Source: Bacteroidetes bacterium UBA1941
GTDB lineage: Bacteria > Bacteroidota > Bacteroidia > Chitinophagales > LD1
Direction of reading: 5' to 3'
Assembly (NCBI GenBank): GCA_002336805.1
Contig: DDEZ01000007.1
Coordinates: forward strand, 62,001-126,000
DNA length: 64,000 bases
Position numbers and translations under genes: made by a program. Shown piece after piece: positions 1 to 8,800 of this stretch (the first letter of the stretch is position 1; each line of letters begins with the position of its first letter). Below the pieces are notes generated by a model. That model worked only from the letters and a program-made list of their open reading frames with translations, ran no database searches and was not told the origin of the DNA.

Positions 1-1761
1 GCCCGCAGCACCTGTAGGACCAGCGGCACCAGCAGGACCAGTAGCGCCGGCAGGACCAGTAGCACCAGCGGCTCCGGCAGGACCGGTAGCACCAGCGGCG
101 CCAGCAGCACCAGCAGGACCAGTAGCACCAGCGGCACCGGCAGCTCCTGTAGGACCAGCTGCACCAGCAGGACCGGTAGCACCAGCGGCGCCAGCAGCAC
201 CTGTAGGACCAGCGGCACCGGCAGGACCGGTAGCACCAGCGGCGCCAGCAGCACCTGTAGGACCAGCGGCACCGGCAGGACCAGTAGCACCAGCGGCACC
301 GGCAGCTCCTGTAGGACCAGCTGCACCGGCAGGACCAGTAGGGCCAGCAGCGCCCGCAGGACCAGTAGCACCTGTAGCGCCGGTAGGACCGTTTGTACCT
401 ATCGGACCTTGAGCACCTATCGGACCTTGGGGACCTGTAGCGCCATCTGCACCAGCAGGACCTGTAGCACCTGCACCTGTAGGACCGGCAGCGCCGGCAG
501 GACCAGTAGCTCCATCAGCACCTGTAGGACCGGCAGGACCAGCAGGGCCGGCAGGACCAGTAGGGCCATCAGCACCTGTATTACCTTGAGGACCAGTCAC
601 TCCATCAGCACCGGCAGGACCGGTGGGGCCAGTAGCACCTGCTCCGGTAGGGCCAGCGGGACCAGTAGCACCATCAGCGCCGGCAGGGCCTGTAGCACCA
701 TCTGCACCAGCAGGGCCTGTAGCACCAGCACCTGTAGGGCCGGCAGGACCAGTAGCACCGGCTGCACCAGCTGGACCGGTAGCACCATCTGCGCCGGCAG
801 GACCAGTAGCACCTACACCAGTAGGGCCCGCAGGGCCAGTAGCACCAGCCGGGCCAGTAGCACCATCTACACCAGTAGGACCTGTAGTACCCACACCAGT
901 AGGACCTGCAGGACCAGTAGCACCCACAGCACCGGCAGGACCAGTAGCACCGTCAGCGCCGGTAGGACCAGCGAGACCAGTAGCACCAGCAGGACCAGTA
1001 GCACCTGCAGGGCCAGTCAGACCTTGAGGGCCAGTAGCACCGGCGGTACCGGTAGGGCCAGCTAAGCCAGTAGCTCCGGCAGGACCCGTAGGACCTGTAG
1101 GGCCAGTCAATCCATCAGCACCAGTCGGACCAGTAGTACCTACACCAGTAGGACCCGCAGGGCCAGTAGCACCCACAGCACCAGCTGGACCAGTAGTACC
1201 GGCCGCTCCCGTAGGGCCAGCCAGACCAGTAGCACCAGCAGGGCCGGTAGCACCTACGGCACCAGTAGCACCGGTAGCGCCTACAGTACCTGTAGGGCCG
1301 GTAGCACCTGCGCCTGTGGCACCGGTAGCACCAGTAGCACCATTGCTACCCGTAGCACCAGTAGCGCCTACGGCACCGGTAGCACCAGTAGCACCCGCGC
1401 CTGTAGGGCCGGTAGCACCAGCTGGACCTACAGCACCTGTAGCTCCACCCGGACCGGTAGGACCAGTAGCACCTACGCCAGCCTGGCACATACTTACCCA
1501 GGCTGTTGTGCCATTATTCCAGTAGAAAAAGCAACCCACGGTCTTATCGTAGACCATGAGACCATCTTCGGAGGGACCTGTTACTATTGCAAGCCTCTGG
1601 GCTGTAGTAAGTCTCGGGGTCAGGAAGCCAGTACTATCTGACTTCAACTCTAATACCGCCTTGGGGTTTGGCGTCAATGTTCCTATACCGACATTGTTTT
1701 GCGCGCGGAGTGCGACGCTCACCAATGCCAGAAAGGTAAGGAGTGTTAAGGTTTTTTGCAT
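1..1761 (-). CDS. Secreted collagen-like Gly-X-Y repeat protein (partial, C-terminus off window)
   Basis: An open frame of 587 codons starts at the ATG at 1761 and is still open at base 1. Residues 1-21 form a signal peptide ending in ALRAQ. Residues ~25-90 are a small globular head (it contains LELKSDSTGFLTPRLTTAQR and a Trp/Tyr-rich FYWNNGTTAWVSM), a type often placed before collagen-like or fibre segments in Bacteroidota. From about residue 93 (bases 1-1482) the protein is almost pure Gly-X-Y, dominated by GAT, GPT, GPA and GAV, with occasional one-residue slips (GAGATG) that break the triplet without breaking the frame. Such segments form a triple helix in bacterial collagens, so a surface fibre is the likely role; this is inference. 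It lies 43 bp downstream of a gliding-domain secreted protein in the same direction. The anchoring or secretion domain is not visible. Opposite-strand open frames here are repeat shadows. Confidence 0.9.
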   Translation of the reverse strand, partial: MQKTLTLLTFLALVSVALRAQNNVGIGTLTPNPKAVLELKSDSTGFLTPRLTTAQRLAIVTGPSEDGLMVYDKTVGCFFYWNNGTTAWVSMCQAGVGATGPTGPGGATGAVGPAGATGPTGAGATGATGAVGATGATGSNGATGATGATGAGATGPTGTVGATGATGAVGATGPAGATGLAGPTGAAGTTGPAGAVGATGPAGPTGVGTTGPTGADGLTGPTGPTGPAGATGLAGPTGTAGATGPQGLTGPAGATGPAGATGLAGPTGADGATGPAGAVGATGPAGPTGVGTTGPTGVDGATGPAGATGPAGPTGVGATGPAGADGATGPAGAAGATGPAGPTGAGATGPAGADGATGPAGADGATGPAGPTGAGATGPTGPAGADGVTGPQGNTGADGPTGPAGPAGPAGPTGADGATGPAGAAGPTGAGATGPAGADGATGPQGPIGAQGPIGTNGPTGATGATGPAGAAGPTGPAGAAGPTGAAGAAGATGPAGAAGPTGAAGAAGATGPAGAAGPTGAAGAAGATGPAGAAGPTGAAGAAGATGPAGAAGAAGATGPAGAAGATGPAGATGPAGAAGPTGAAG

Positions 1762-1804
1762 GCTGGATTTAAGGTTTCGATTGGTTTATAGAGTTGAATT
1801 GTAT

Positions 1805-3316
1805 TTATCTTACCAGAGTTACGTTTCCTGATTCTGCCCTCGTGGTGGCACTGCCTTCTAACTGATATTCGATCTTCCACACATAGACGCCTATATCTTG
1901 GTTCACATTCTTATATTTTCCGTCCCATCCTTCTCCAATCCCATCAGTTTCATAGACCTTCTCGCCCCATCGGTCGAAAATTTGGAATGCAATTTTAGTC
2001 AAATTTTTGTTTAGAGGCCTAAAAATATCATTTAAACCGTCCTTATTCGGCGAAAATGCAGTAGGAATCAACAACAAATCGGGCATAACTATCAAACTGA
2101 GCGAATCCCGGAGCGTACATCCAGACCGATCAGTCACTACTATAGTATATTGAGTAGTGGCAGTCGGAGTAGCTGTAGGATCCTTTATATTGTCATAATC
2201 CAGGAATGTAGAGGGAGACCATTGAATATCAGCCAGGTTTACAGAGCTTAGCCCTATAGTAGGATTGAGCTGTACTGATTCTCCAGAGTATACATCCTTG
2301 TCCGGACCGGCCTCCAGCATAAACTTCTTGGAGCCCAGAGCAAAAGGGTGTGGGCTGAAGTTGGACCAGTTTGATATCTCTATAGAAGAGAATCCATAAC
2401 CCGACCCCGTAGCAGGAGGTCCCATGTAGTTCCAGCGGCTGGTGGCCCAGTGCGCCATCTGGGTCCAGTACCCATCTGTCACATCATCATAGTACATCTT
2501 GATCTTGGTCGAGCTGCCACCTGCACTGTGGTAGAGCCTGTGATAATACAGGGGATTGACGCGGCATAGCGTGTCGTCCAGTTTTGCCACATCATAGCCA
2601 TCAGTAGTAGGGTCGTGCACGATGCGCGCCCCGTAGATATTATAAGCAGCTGATGATGGGGTTATAGTGACAGGACGGTAGTAAAACGGCAAAGATATGA
2701 TACTGGAAGGAGTGCCGGTGGGGTACAGGTATCCTGAAGTAGCATCTGTGGCACGTGAGAGTTTGCCCGTATCCAGGCTACTTACAAAACCATTTGCGCC
2801 GCTCGCCTTTGTGATGGCTGCCGGATCGGTATTGAGCACGAGCATCTCATACTGCTGCGTAGCCAGCTCATGATCGCGCAGATCCAGGATGCCATTTACA
2901 GTAGCATTGAGTGTCTGGGTTTTGACCGAAGCTGGTGTGCCAGCCAGTATCAGGTGGTGGAATGGGGTCACCACTGACCCGGTGATAAGCTGTGCGTCTC
3001 CCAGGAGCATCACAGAGTCCTGATAGGATATTACGGTACCATTATTGACCCAGTTGCCACCCAGCTCATAGAGGCCGGTAGTGGCTACGGCGCCGCCGCC
3101 TGTCAGGGTATCATCATTGATGATAGAGCCGGTCACATTGATATCGCCTGCGTTTTGTATCAGGCCATCATAGTTGTGGAGAGAATCATTGATCACTGTC
3201 ATATATGACCCAGGTGTCATATATATAGACGCACCCTTATTATTAAACAGGGCCGACTGCGCCCACGTGGAGAGGGAGAGCAGGCAAAATGCAAAAAGAC
3301 ATAAGTATAGCTTCAT
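1805..3316 (-). CDS. Secreted protein with gliding-motility-associated C-terminal domain
   Basis: A 503-aa exported protein. I chose the ATG at 3316 because MKLYLCLFAFCLLSLSTWAQ is a clean signal peptide; a start 14 codons earlier would put a hydrophilic leader in front of it. The middle has no domain I can name. Residues ~335-415 (LEAGPDKDVYSGESVQLNP to TTQYTIVVTDRSGC) look like an immunoglobulin/PKD-like beta module. The last ~85 residues (LLIPTAFSPNKDGLNDIFRP, FQIFDRWGEKVYET, WDGKYKN, GVYVWKIEY) are the gliding-motility-associated C-terminal domain, which in Bacteroidota directs proteins to the type IX secretion system. It is probably surface-exposed or released through the SprA-containing system encoded at 21-28 kb. 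The collagen-like gene follows 43 bp downstream and may be co-transcribed. Confidence 0.88.
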   Translation of the reverse strand: MKLYLCLFAFCLLSLSTWAQSALFNNKGASIYMTPGSYMTVINDSLHNYDGLIQNAGDINVTGSIINDDTLTGGGAVATTGLYELGGNWVNNGTVISYQDSVMLLGDAQLITGSVVTPFHHLILAGTPASVKTQTLNATVNGILDLRDHELATQQYEMLVLNTDPAAITKASGANGFVSSLDTGKLSRATDATSGYLYPTGTPSSIISLPFYYRPVTITPSSAAYNIYGARIVHDPTTDGYDVAKLDDTLCRVNPLYYHRLYHSAGGSSTKIKMYYDDVTDGYWTQMAHWATSRWNYMGPPATGSGYGFSSIEISNWSNFSPHPFALGSKKFMLEAGPDKDVYSGESVQLNPTIGLSSVNLADIQWSPSTFLDYDNIKDPTATPTATTQYTIVVTDRSGCTLRDSLSLIVMPDLLLIPTAFSPNKDGLNDIFRPLNKNLTKIAFQIFDRWGEKVYETDGIGEGWDGKYKNVNQDIGVYVWKIEYQLEGSATTRAESGNVTLVR

Positions 3317-3400
3317 ACCATGGCGTGCATTAGGGTCCGGAGGATACAAGTGTTTCAAGAGTGGAAATTACGAAAATAATTGCCAATAACAACTTTTAGC

Positions 3401-3454
3401 AAAAAAACAGGCTATAGTAGGACGAGACCACGACCAAAAGAGATGTATAGCCTG
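3401..3454 (-). promoter_or_regulatory. Terminator-like hairpin in the leader of the leftward secreted-protein gene
   Basis: Nine-base arms CAGGCTATA (3408-3416) and TATAGCCTG (3446-3454) are separated by 29 nt. Read leftward, the hairpin is followed directly by seven T (complement of 3401-3407). It lies upstream of the start at 3316 with no leftward gene behind it (asd runs rightward from 3502), so a role as leader attenuator is possible. The long loop makes it weak. Confidence 0.3.
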
Positions 3455-3501
3455 AAAAAATGATGAAAATTAGAGATTTTAGCAGCCAATAATCATAAAT
3501 C

Positions 3502-4512
3502 ATGAAAGTAGCAGTAGTGGGTGCCACAGGCCTGGTAGGCAAAAAAATGATGCAGGTGCTGGAGGAAAGGCAATTTCCGGTCACGGAGTTTTATCCTGTA
3601 GCATCTGAGAGATCCGTGGGTATGCCTGTTACTTTTTGCGGCAAAGAATACAAGGTGATAGGTATGGACCAGGCCGTATCACTGAAACCTGATGTTGCCA
3701 TTTTTTCAGCCGGAGGCTCGACATCCAAAGAGTGGGCACCAAAATTTGCAGCACAGGGTACCGTGGTGATAGACAACTCATCTGCCTGGCGCATGGAGCC
3801 TGGTATCAAGCTGGTAGTGCCTGAGGTAAACGCCGGGGCGATACAGGCAGCCGACAAGATCATAGCCAATCCTAACTGCTCTACCATCCAGATGGTGGTG
3901 GCCCTAAAGCCGCTACATGATAAATATAAGATCAGGAGAATAGTCGTATCTACCTATCAGTCTGTGACAGGGACCGGCAAGAAGGCGGTGGACCAGCTCA
4001 TGAATGAGCGCCAGGGGATAGATGGCGAAAAAGCCTACCCCTACCCGATAGACCTCAATCTCCTGCCCCACATAGACGTATTCACCGAAAACGGGTATAC
4101 TAAAGAAGAGATGAAGATGGTCAATGAGACCAGAAAGATAATGGGTGATGATACCATCCGGGTGACTGCTACGACTGTGCGCGTACCGGTGATAGGAGGC
4201 CACTCTGAGAGCGTGAATGTAGAATTTGAAAAGGACTACACGCTGGAGGATGTCCGTGCTACGCTGTCTGCGGCCCCTGGTGTAGTAGTGGTAGATGATG
4301 TGGCCAACCTAAAATATCCGATGCCAAAGGATGCACATGACAGAGATGAGGTCTTCGTAGGACGCCTGCGCAGGGATGAGACCCAGCCAAATACGCTAAA
4401 CATGTGGATCGTATCTGACAATCTGCGCAAAGGTGCTGCTACCAATGCCGTACAGATAGCAGAATATATGAAGGAGAAAAACCTGATAGGTACTGCAGCT
4501 GTGCCGGCCTGA
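3502..4512 (+). CDS. asd: Aspartate-semialdehyde dehydrogenase
   Basis: A 336-aa cytosolic enzyme that reduces beta-aspartyl phosphate to aspartate semialdehyde with NADPH, the branch point to lysine/diaminopimelate, threonine and methionine. The N-terminal nucleotide-binding motif GATGLVG is at residues 7-13. The active-site cysteine is C126 in NPNCSTIQM, and the substrate-binding region follows at YQSVTGTGKKAVDQL. Length and start are normal for the family. It stands alone on the + strand, and its stop is only one base from the stop of the convergent gene at 4514. Its isoleucine codons are mostly ATA (12 of 19). Confidence 0.97.
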   Translation: MKVAVVGATGLVGKKMMQVLEERQFPVTEFYPVASERSVGMPVTFCGKEYKVIGMDQAVSLKPDVAIFSAGGSTSKEWAPKFAAQGTVVIDNSSAWRMEPGIKLVVPEVNAGAIQAADKIIANPNCSTIQMVVALKPLHDKYKIRRIVVSTYQSVTGTGKKAVDQLMNERQGIDGEKAYPYPIDLNLLPHIDVFTENGYTKEEMKMVNETRKIMGDDTIRVTATTVRVPVIGGHSESVNVEFEKDYTLEDVRATLSAAPGVVVVDDVANLKYPMPKDAHDRDEVFVGRLRRDETQPNTLNMWIVSDNLRKGAATNAVQIAEYMKEKNLIGTAAVPA

Positions 4513-4513
4513 T

Positions 4514-4975
4514 CTACTTAGGCTCATTGCGCTGCTCACGGCGATTGCGTACTATCTGTACGAGCATTTTTTTGAAGTCCTCTTCTGCGCCGACCAGTTT
4601 GTTGACTTTGTCTTTGCCTATAGCTGCTTCAAATTGAGGTATGTATCTTTTTTTCAGGTCTAGTTTCTTTTGCTCAAAGTCTACCTGCTTGTCTGCTGAG
4701 AGATGTGGGTCGCTCCCATCATCCATGGGATAAAAATTTCGGCGGAGTGTGGCCAGATCGTGACGATAGCTGTGATACACAGGCCAGAATTGCCGGGACT
4801 CATCCGGAGTCAGGGCCAGCCTGTGGGTGATAAAGGCGATACGCATAGATTCGACCTTCTCCCGCTGAGTGGTCTGAGCGCTGAGGGCTGTCCCTGCTGC
4901 CAGTAGCATGAGGGTCAGCGCCAATGTGTATATGCGTTTAAAAAGAAACATTCCTATATCCTTTGATCCTGACAT
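4514..4975 (-). CDS. Small periplasmic protein of an ECF sigma operon, Spy/LTXXQ-like
   Basis: A 153-aa exported protein with signal sequence (LALTLMLLAAGTALSAQ) and a helical, charged mature part. It contains RLALTPDESRQFWPVYHSYR, a pattern resembling the LTxxQ helices of Spy/CpxP-like periplasmic proteins and typical of small proteins encoded after Bacteroidota ECF sigma/anti-sigma pairs. It begins 8 bp after the stop of the putative anti-sigma gene, so co-transcription is likely. An alternative start at 4951 (MFLFKRIYT) gives a more compact signal peptide. A role in envelope stress sensing is inference from context only. Confidence 0.75.
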   Translation of the reverse strand: MSGSKDIGMFLFKRIYTLALTLMLLAAGTALSAQTTQREKVESMRIAFITHRLALTPDESRQFWPVYHSYRHDLATLRRNFYPMDDGSDPHLSADKQVDFEQKKLDLKKRYIPQFEAAIGKDKVNKLVGAEEDFKKMLVQIVRNRREQRNEPK

Positions 4976-4983
4976 GACGGAGG

Positions 4984-5766
4984 TCAGTCTATGATATCCT
5001 CTTCTGTGATACTTTGGCTTTCGGCATCTATAGCTTTGAGGTGTGCGGGTATATTTTCCGGTTTGTCAAAGTAGTGCGTAAAGTCTATATCATTTATATT
5101 TTGCAAAATAGTCCTTTCGTCAAAATCATCCCTGTGGCGGCCCATATACTGATTGATCTCACTCTCCGGTAGCTGCTGCATCTGGGCAAATATTTTTTCC
5201 TCCGGGGTAAGGGTACTATGCGATATACCTGTACTGATCAGTACTGCAGCGGCCAATATACATGTGAAGGCAAAAGCATGAGATGGTTTCAGCACTGCAT
5301 CCCATACACGCTCCATCCAGGCGCCCCACTGCCCTACTTTCTCCCCGATCTCTGAGTTGTGCTCGCGGCTTTCGTGCTCTGCCAAGGCTATGAGCGTATC
5401 AGGGAGCGTAGCGAAATAACCCGTCGGCACGGTATAAAGCAACGTTTTAGGAGCCGATACCAAAGCAGGAGCACTATATGTCAGCTCCTCCCGCACCTCC
5501 TCGACATGTATACCCGACATCAGCCTATCTCCAAAAGCCTGAAAATAAGCAGCCGGCACCTCAGGATGTACTGCTACCCTCGGCAGTGAGGCCAGTACAG
5601 GAGGCAGTGCAGCCTCTATGAACCTATCCTCTACTATAGCCAGTATATGCTCTCCAGACGCTGCAAAATAGCCCTCCGGGACCTGATAAAAATTCCTTTT
5701 ATCAAGTCCGGACAGTATCGGGGCTACACCGAGCAGTTCTTCTGATATGTCTATTGGAGCCTTCAC
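4984..5766 (-). CDS. Putative membrane-bound anti-sigma factor
   Basis: A 260-aa protein with a single hydrophobic segment at about residues 165-183 (FAFTCILAAAVLISTGI), so the first ~160 residues are probably cytoplasmic and the last ~75 periplasmic. The cytoplasmic part carries three degenerate copies of a VPxxYF motif (YQVPEGYFAASG, EVPAAYFQAFG, YTVPTGYFATLP). The gene lies 52 bp after the ECF sigma factor gene and before a small periplasmic protein. Position and topology fit an anti-sigma factor holding the sigma factor at the membrane; no ZAS-type His/Cys motif is visible, so the function is inferred from context. Confidence 0.65.
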   Translation of the reverse strand: MKAPIDISEELLGVAPILSGLDKRNFYQVPEGYFAASGEHILAIVEDRFIEAALPPVLASLPRVAVHPEVPAAYFQAFGDRLMSGIHVEEVREELTYSAPALVSAPKTLLYTVPTGYFATLPDTLIALAEHESREHNSEIGEKVGQWGAWMERVWDAVLKPSHAFAFTCILAAAVLISTGISHSTLTPEEKIFAQMQQLPESEINQYMGRHRDDFDERTILQNINDIDFTHYFDKPENIPAHLKAIDAESQSITEEDIID

Positions 5767-5818
5767 TAATTGTGCTTACAGGGCTTTTGTTGTTAAGACT
5801 TTGTGGATATGTTAAAGT

Positions 5819-6385
5819 TTAATGGTCGGATAGCAAATATTTCTCAATTTTCTGTGCGGCATGAAAATAGGACGCTTTTAGCGCCCCCACGCTGGTATTC
5901 AATATCTCACTGATCTGTTCATATGGCATCTCGTCATAATACCTCATATTAAAAACCAGTTTTTGCTTATCAGGCAGCAGTTCTATAGCTTTTTGCAGGC
6001 GCCGCAGCAGTTCATCCGGATCTATAGGCTCAGACTCTGCGCGGATATAGCCTGCGGGGCTTAGGTTCTCATCATCGCTATTCTGATCTGTACCGTCAAA
6101 AGAAACAACGTCATGCTTCTTTTGCTGGCTGAGGAAGTTAAGACATTCATTAGTAGCTATCCTGTACATCCATGTGAAAAGTTGGGAGTCTGAGCGGAAG
6201 TTCTCGAGGCCTTTCCATACCTTAATGAAAGTGTTCTGCATCACATCATTGGCATTTTCATGCTCAGTGACCATGCGCCTGATGTGCCAGTATATCTTCT
6301 GCTGGTATTTCTCTATTAGCAAGCGAAAAGCCCGCTCCCGGGAGGAGCCATGATGAAAGAGTTCTAATATTTCGCTATCGGTCAT
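5819..6385 (-). CDS. ECF-type RNA polymerase sigma factor
   Basis: A 188-aa sigma-70 family protein with only regions 2 and 4. Region 2 runs about residues 20-90 (NDVMQNTFIKVWKGL, FTWMYRIATNECLNFL, the core-binding and -10-reading part) and region 4 about 125-180 (LPDKQKLVFNMRYYDEMPYE, then SEILNTSVGALKASYFHAAQ, a helix-turn-helix). Between them is an acidic, Ser/Asp-rich linker. It is followed by a probable anti-sigma gene and a small periplasmic protein. Its start is 33 bp after the transketolase stop, so it may be read from the transketolase promoter as well as its own. Confidence 0.93.
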   Translation of the reverse strand: MTDSEILELFHHGSSRERAFRLLIEKYQQKIYWHIRRMVTEHENANDVMQNTFIKVWKGLENFRSDSQLFTWMYRIATNECLNFLSQQKKHDVVSFDGTDQNSDDENLSPAGYIRAESEPIDPDELLRRLQKAIELLPDKQKLVFNMRYYDEMPYEQISEILNTSVGALKASYFHAAQKIEKYLLSDH

Positions 6386-6418
6386 GATGGTATAGCGGCC
6401 TGATGGTAGACAAGGTCT

Positions 6419-7381
6419 CTATTTTTTGCGTGCCAGAGCGCGTTTCACTGCAGCTATGACATCAGGAGTATCCAGGCCGTATTTTGCTAGTAGCTGATCC
6501 GGCGTACCACTCTCACCAAAACTATCATTCACAGCCACCTGCTCCAGAGGGGCCGGCAGCTCCCGGCTGAGGAGGGTAGCTATAGCACTGCCCAGTCCCC
6601 CTATATAGTTGTGCTCCTCGCAGCTGACAGCGCATCCGGTCTTGGCCACTGACTTTAAGACAGCTGCGCGATCCAGAGGTTTAATCGTATGGATATTGAT
6701 CAACTCTATTGATACGCCTTGCTGCTCCAGCTCCTGAGCCGCCTTCAGCGCCTTCCAGACCAAATGGCCGGTAGCGAAAATGGTCACATCAGTGCCCTCA
6801 TTCATTACGATCGCCTTGCCTATCTCCAAAGGCTGATCTGCCGGGGTGAAGTTAGGCCACTTAGGCCTGCCGAAGCGGAGGTATACCGGCCCTTCCATCC
6901 TACCGGCGGCGATAGTCGCAGCCTTGGTTTGATTGTAGTCACAGGGATTGATCACCGTCATGCCTGGCAGCATCTGCATCATGCCTATATCCTCCAGTAT
7001 CTGGTGTGTGGCCCCGTCCTCGCCGAGTGTCAGGCCGGCATGAGAGGCTGCTATCTTTACATTTTTGCCTGAGTAGGCTACAGACTGCCGTATCTGGTCA
7101 TACACGCGGCCCGTCACAAAGTTTGCGAAAGATGTGGCAAAAGGGATCTTGCCCCCTATGGTCATACCCGAGGCTATGCCTATCATATTGGCCTCGGCTA
7201 TACCGCATTGTACGAAGCGATCCGGAAACTCCTTGATAAAATCATCCAGCTTCAGGGAGCCGATCAGGTCAGCACAGAGCGCGACCACATTCGGATTTTC
7301 ACGTCCCAGCGCCAGTATGCCTGCGCCAAAACCTGACCTGGTATCTACTTCATTTTGTACTGTATAGTCTGATAGTGCCAT
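6419..7381 (-). CDS. Transketolase, C-terminal subunit (split enzyme)
   Basis: A 320-aa protein corresponding to the pyrimidine-binding and C-terminal domains of transketolase, which moves two-carbon units in the non-oxidative pentose phosphate pathway. Seen here: the motif with the cofactor-activating glutamate (CGIAEANMIGIASG), the pyrimidine domain (FATSFANFVTGRVYDQIRQS), an acceptor-site stretch (HAGLTLGEDGATHQ), and the C-terminal domain from about residue 190 (GTDVTIFATGHLVWKAL). It needs the thiamine-diphosphate-binding half encoded at 8801-9643. Unusually, a membrane protein gene sits between the two halves. Confidence 0.93.
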   Translation of the reverse strand: MALSDYTVQNEVDTRSGFGAGILALGRENPNVVALCADLIGSLKLDDFIKEFPDRFVQCGIAEANMIGIASGMTIGGKIPFATSFANFVTGRVYDQIRQSVAYSGKNVKIAASHAGLTLGEDGATHQILEDIGMMQMLPGMTVINPCDYNQTKAATIAAGRMEGPVYLRFGRPKWPNFTPADQPLEIGKAIVMNEGTDVTIFATGHLVWKALKAAQELEQQGVSIELINIHTIKPLDRAAVLKSVAKTGCAVSCEEHNYIGGLGSAIATLLSRELPAPLEQVAVNDSFGESGTPDQLLAKYGLDTPDVIAAVKRALARKK

Positions 7382-7445
7382 GTGCCAAAATTAGTTTATC
7401 GTGGTACTGTCCGCATTTTCTTTATCTACAAAAGGTGGGAAACCG

Positions 7446-8747
7446 TCATACGGCTTTTGTACGCTCCGATCTACCCGCACCAGCTGTAGCCAGGTAGTCA
7501 AATAGAATCACGTAGGACACCAGGGTAGGTGGGACGAAAATATAGAAGTACGGCATTGTAATAAAACTGAAAAAACAGGTGATACATAGCTTGAGGCTCG
7601 CTACTGCTACATATTTTTGATTGATGCGGAGCCGGCGGGACGCCATCAGGAATAGTAGCGGCAACAGGAGGCTGAGCAGTACACCTACACGAAACATGAC
7701 CGTAGCATACTGCAGCGTATAAAATTTGAAAAGGCCAACGCACTGATACAAATGCTCCTCTATCCTAAACTGCTCCCAGAACCTGCTGCCCAGATACATG
7801 TATCCATCTGATATATGGAAAAAGTAGGCCGGGTCCCATATAAAAAACGGGAGTATAAATAAGAGTAGCACGGATACTAAATAAGAAAAGGCCATTTTCT
7901 TAAAATCATCACGTGATTGCGACAGCCACACATAGCCAAAAAACACAGGGATCCACATCAGCAGGCTATACCGGCTTAGAGTGCAGCACATTATAGCTAT
8001 GCCTGTCAGCCTATAGTTTCTGCGCAATAATGCCCAGCATAGTAACATATAAAAGCCGGCTACCAGCCCTTCCTCCGTCATAGACCAGTAGTCATTATGC
8101 TTGATCAGGAGAAAATTAGAAAGCAGAAACAGGCTTAGTGCTCCGATCAGTACCGGTACCAGTGGTAGGCGCCGGGACGACAAAAATAGTGGCGTGAAAG
8201 CTAAAAATATCCCCGCAGTCTGGAGTGCAAGGGTGATCCAGCGATAATCAAAATCAAACCATTCGGCAGGTAAGAATGGCATCCACATCATAGGCAGGTA
8301 AGGGATTATCGCATTAGACCATATCTCAGGTGCTGGCTTATACACGGTCTCCATCCGGCTAAATCGCTGGCATGCCAGTTTGATACTCGGCAGCATATCA
8401 GCTATCTGCTTATCTATAGGCACGTTGGTATATAGCGGCACCAGCATCCATATATGATAAATGGCAAATATGGCCAACAAGATCGCCCCGGCATATTTAC
8501 TCCATGTCAGTGTTTTTAACGGCGCTGATGGTGATACAGGAATCAACGGAAGGATGCAAATCAGAAGGCCGGCTATGACATATACCACTGAGTTGGAATA
8601 GTAAAAGACACTGCCTTTCTCCTGTACATAGGTGAGGCAAAGGGTCTCTATCAGCACAGAGAGCGCCAGCAGAATGCCGACAAATCGAACACCAGGCGTC
8701 CGAAACGTTTTCATCCCTTTAAACATGCTGTATTCTATACCATCCAA
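7446..8747 (-). CDS. Polytopic membrane protein, possibly GT-C/GT87-type glycosyltransferase
   Basis: A 433-aa protein with about 9-11 hydrophobic segments spread along its length and a hydrophilic loop at about 105-150. The first large loop after the early helices, the Trp/Tyr-rich stretch (YLPMMWMPFLPAEWFDFDYRW), and a C-terminal series of helices resemble polyprenyl-phosphate-sugar-dependent GT-C (GT87/DUF2029) transferases, but I see no diagnostic motif. It is interposed between the two transketolase genes, with 64 bp to the C-terminal-subunit gene and 53 bp to the N-terminal-subunit gene, same strand. MFKGMKTF at residue 8 is an alternative start. Confidence 0.6.
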   Translation of the reverse strand: MDGIEYSMFKGMKTFRTPGVRFVGILLALSVLIETLCLTYVQEKGSVFYYSNSVVYVIAGLLICILPLIPVSPSAPLKTLTWSKYAGAILLAIFAIYHIWMLVPLYTNVPIDKQIADMLPSIKLACQRFSRMETVYKPAPEIWSNAIIPYLPMMWMPFLPAEWFDFDYRWITLALQTAGIFLAFTPLFLSSRRLPLVPVLIGALSLFLLSNFLLIKHNDYWSMTEEGLVAGFYMLLCWALLRRNYRLTGIAIMCCTLSRYSLLMWIPVFFGYVWLSQSRDDFKKMAFSYLVSVLLLFILPFFIWDPAYFFHISDGYMYLGSRFWEQFRIEEHLYQCVGLFKFYTLQYATVMFRVGVLLSLLLPLLFLMASRRLRINQKYVAVASLKLCITCFFSFITMPYFYIFVPPTLVSYVILFDYLATAGAGRSERTKAV

Positions 8748-8800
8748 AACTCCGGCAAGTCGAAGATTCGCGTTTAAGCGTCATCATAGGTAGGCGTTTT

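Noticed and set aside
409..1065. Long rightward open frames rich in Ser/Thr/Arg or Ala/Pro in the left 1.5 kb
   Set aside because: They are forced by the triplet repeat of the leftward collagen-like gene, whose frame has a signal peptide, a head domain and a perfect glycine period.
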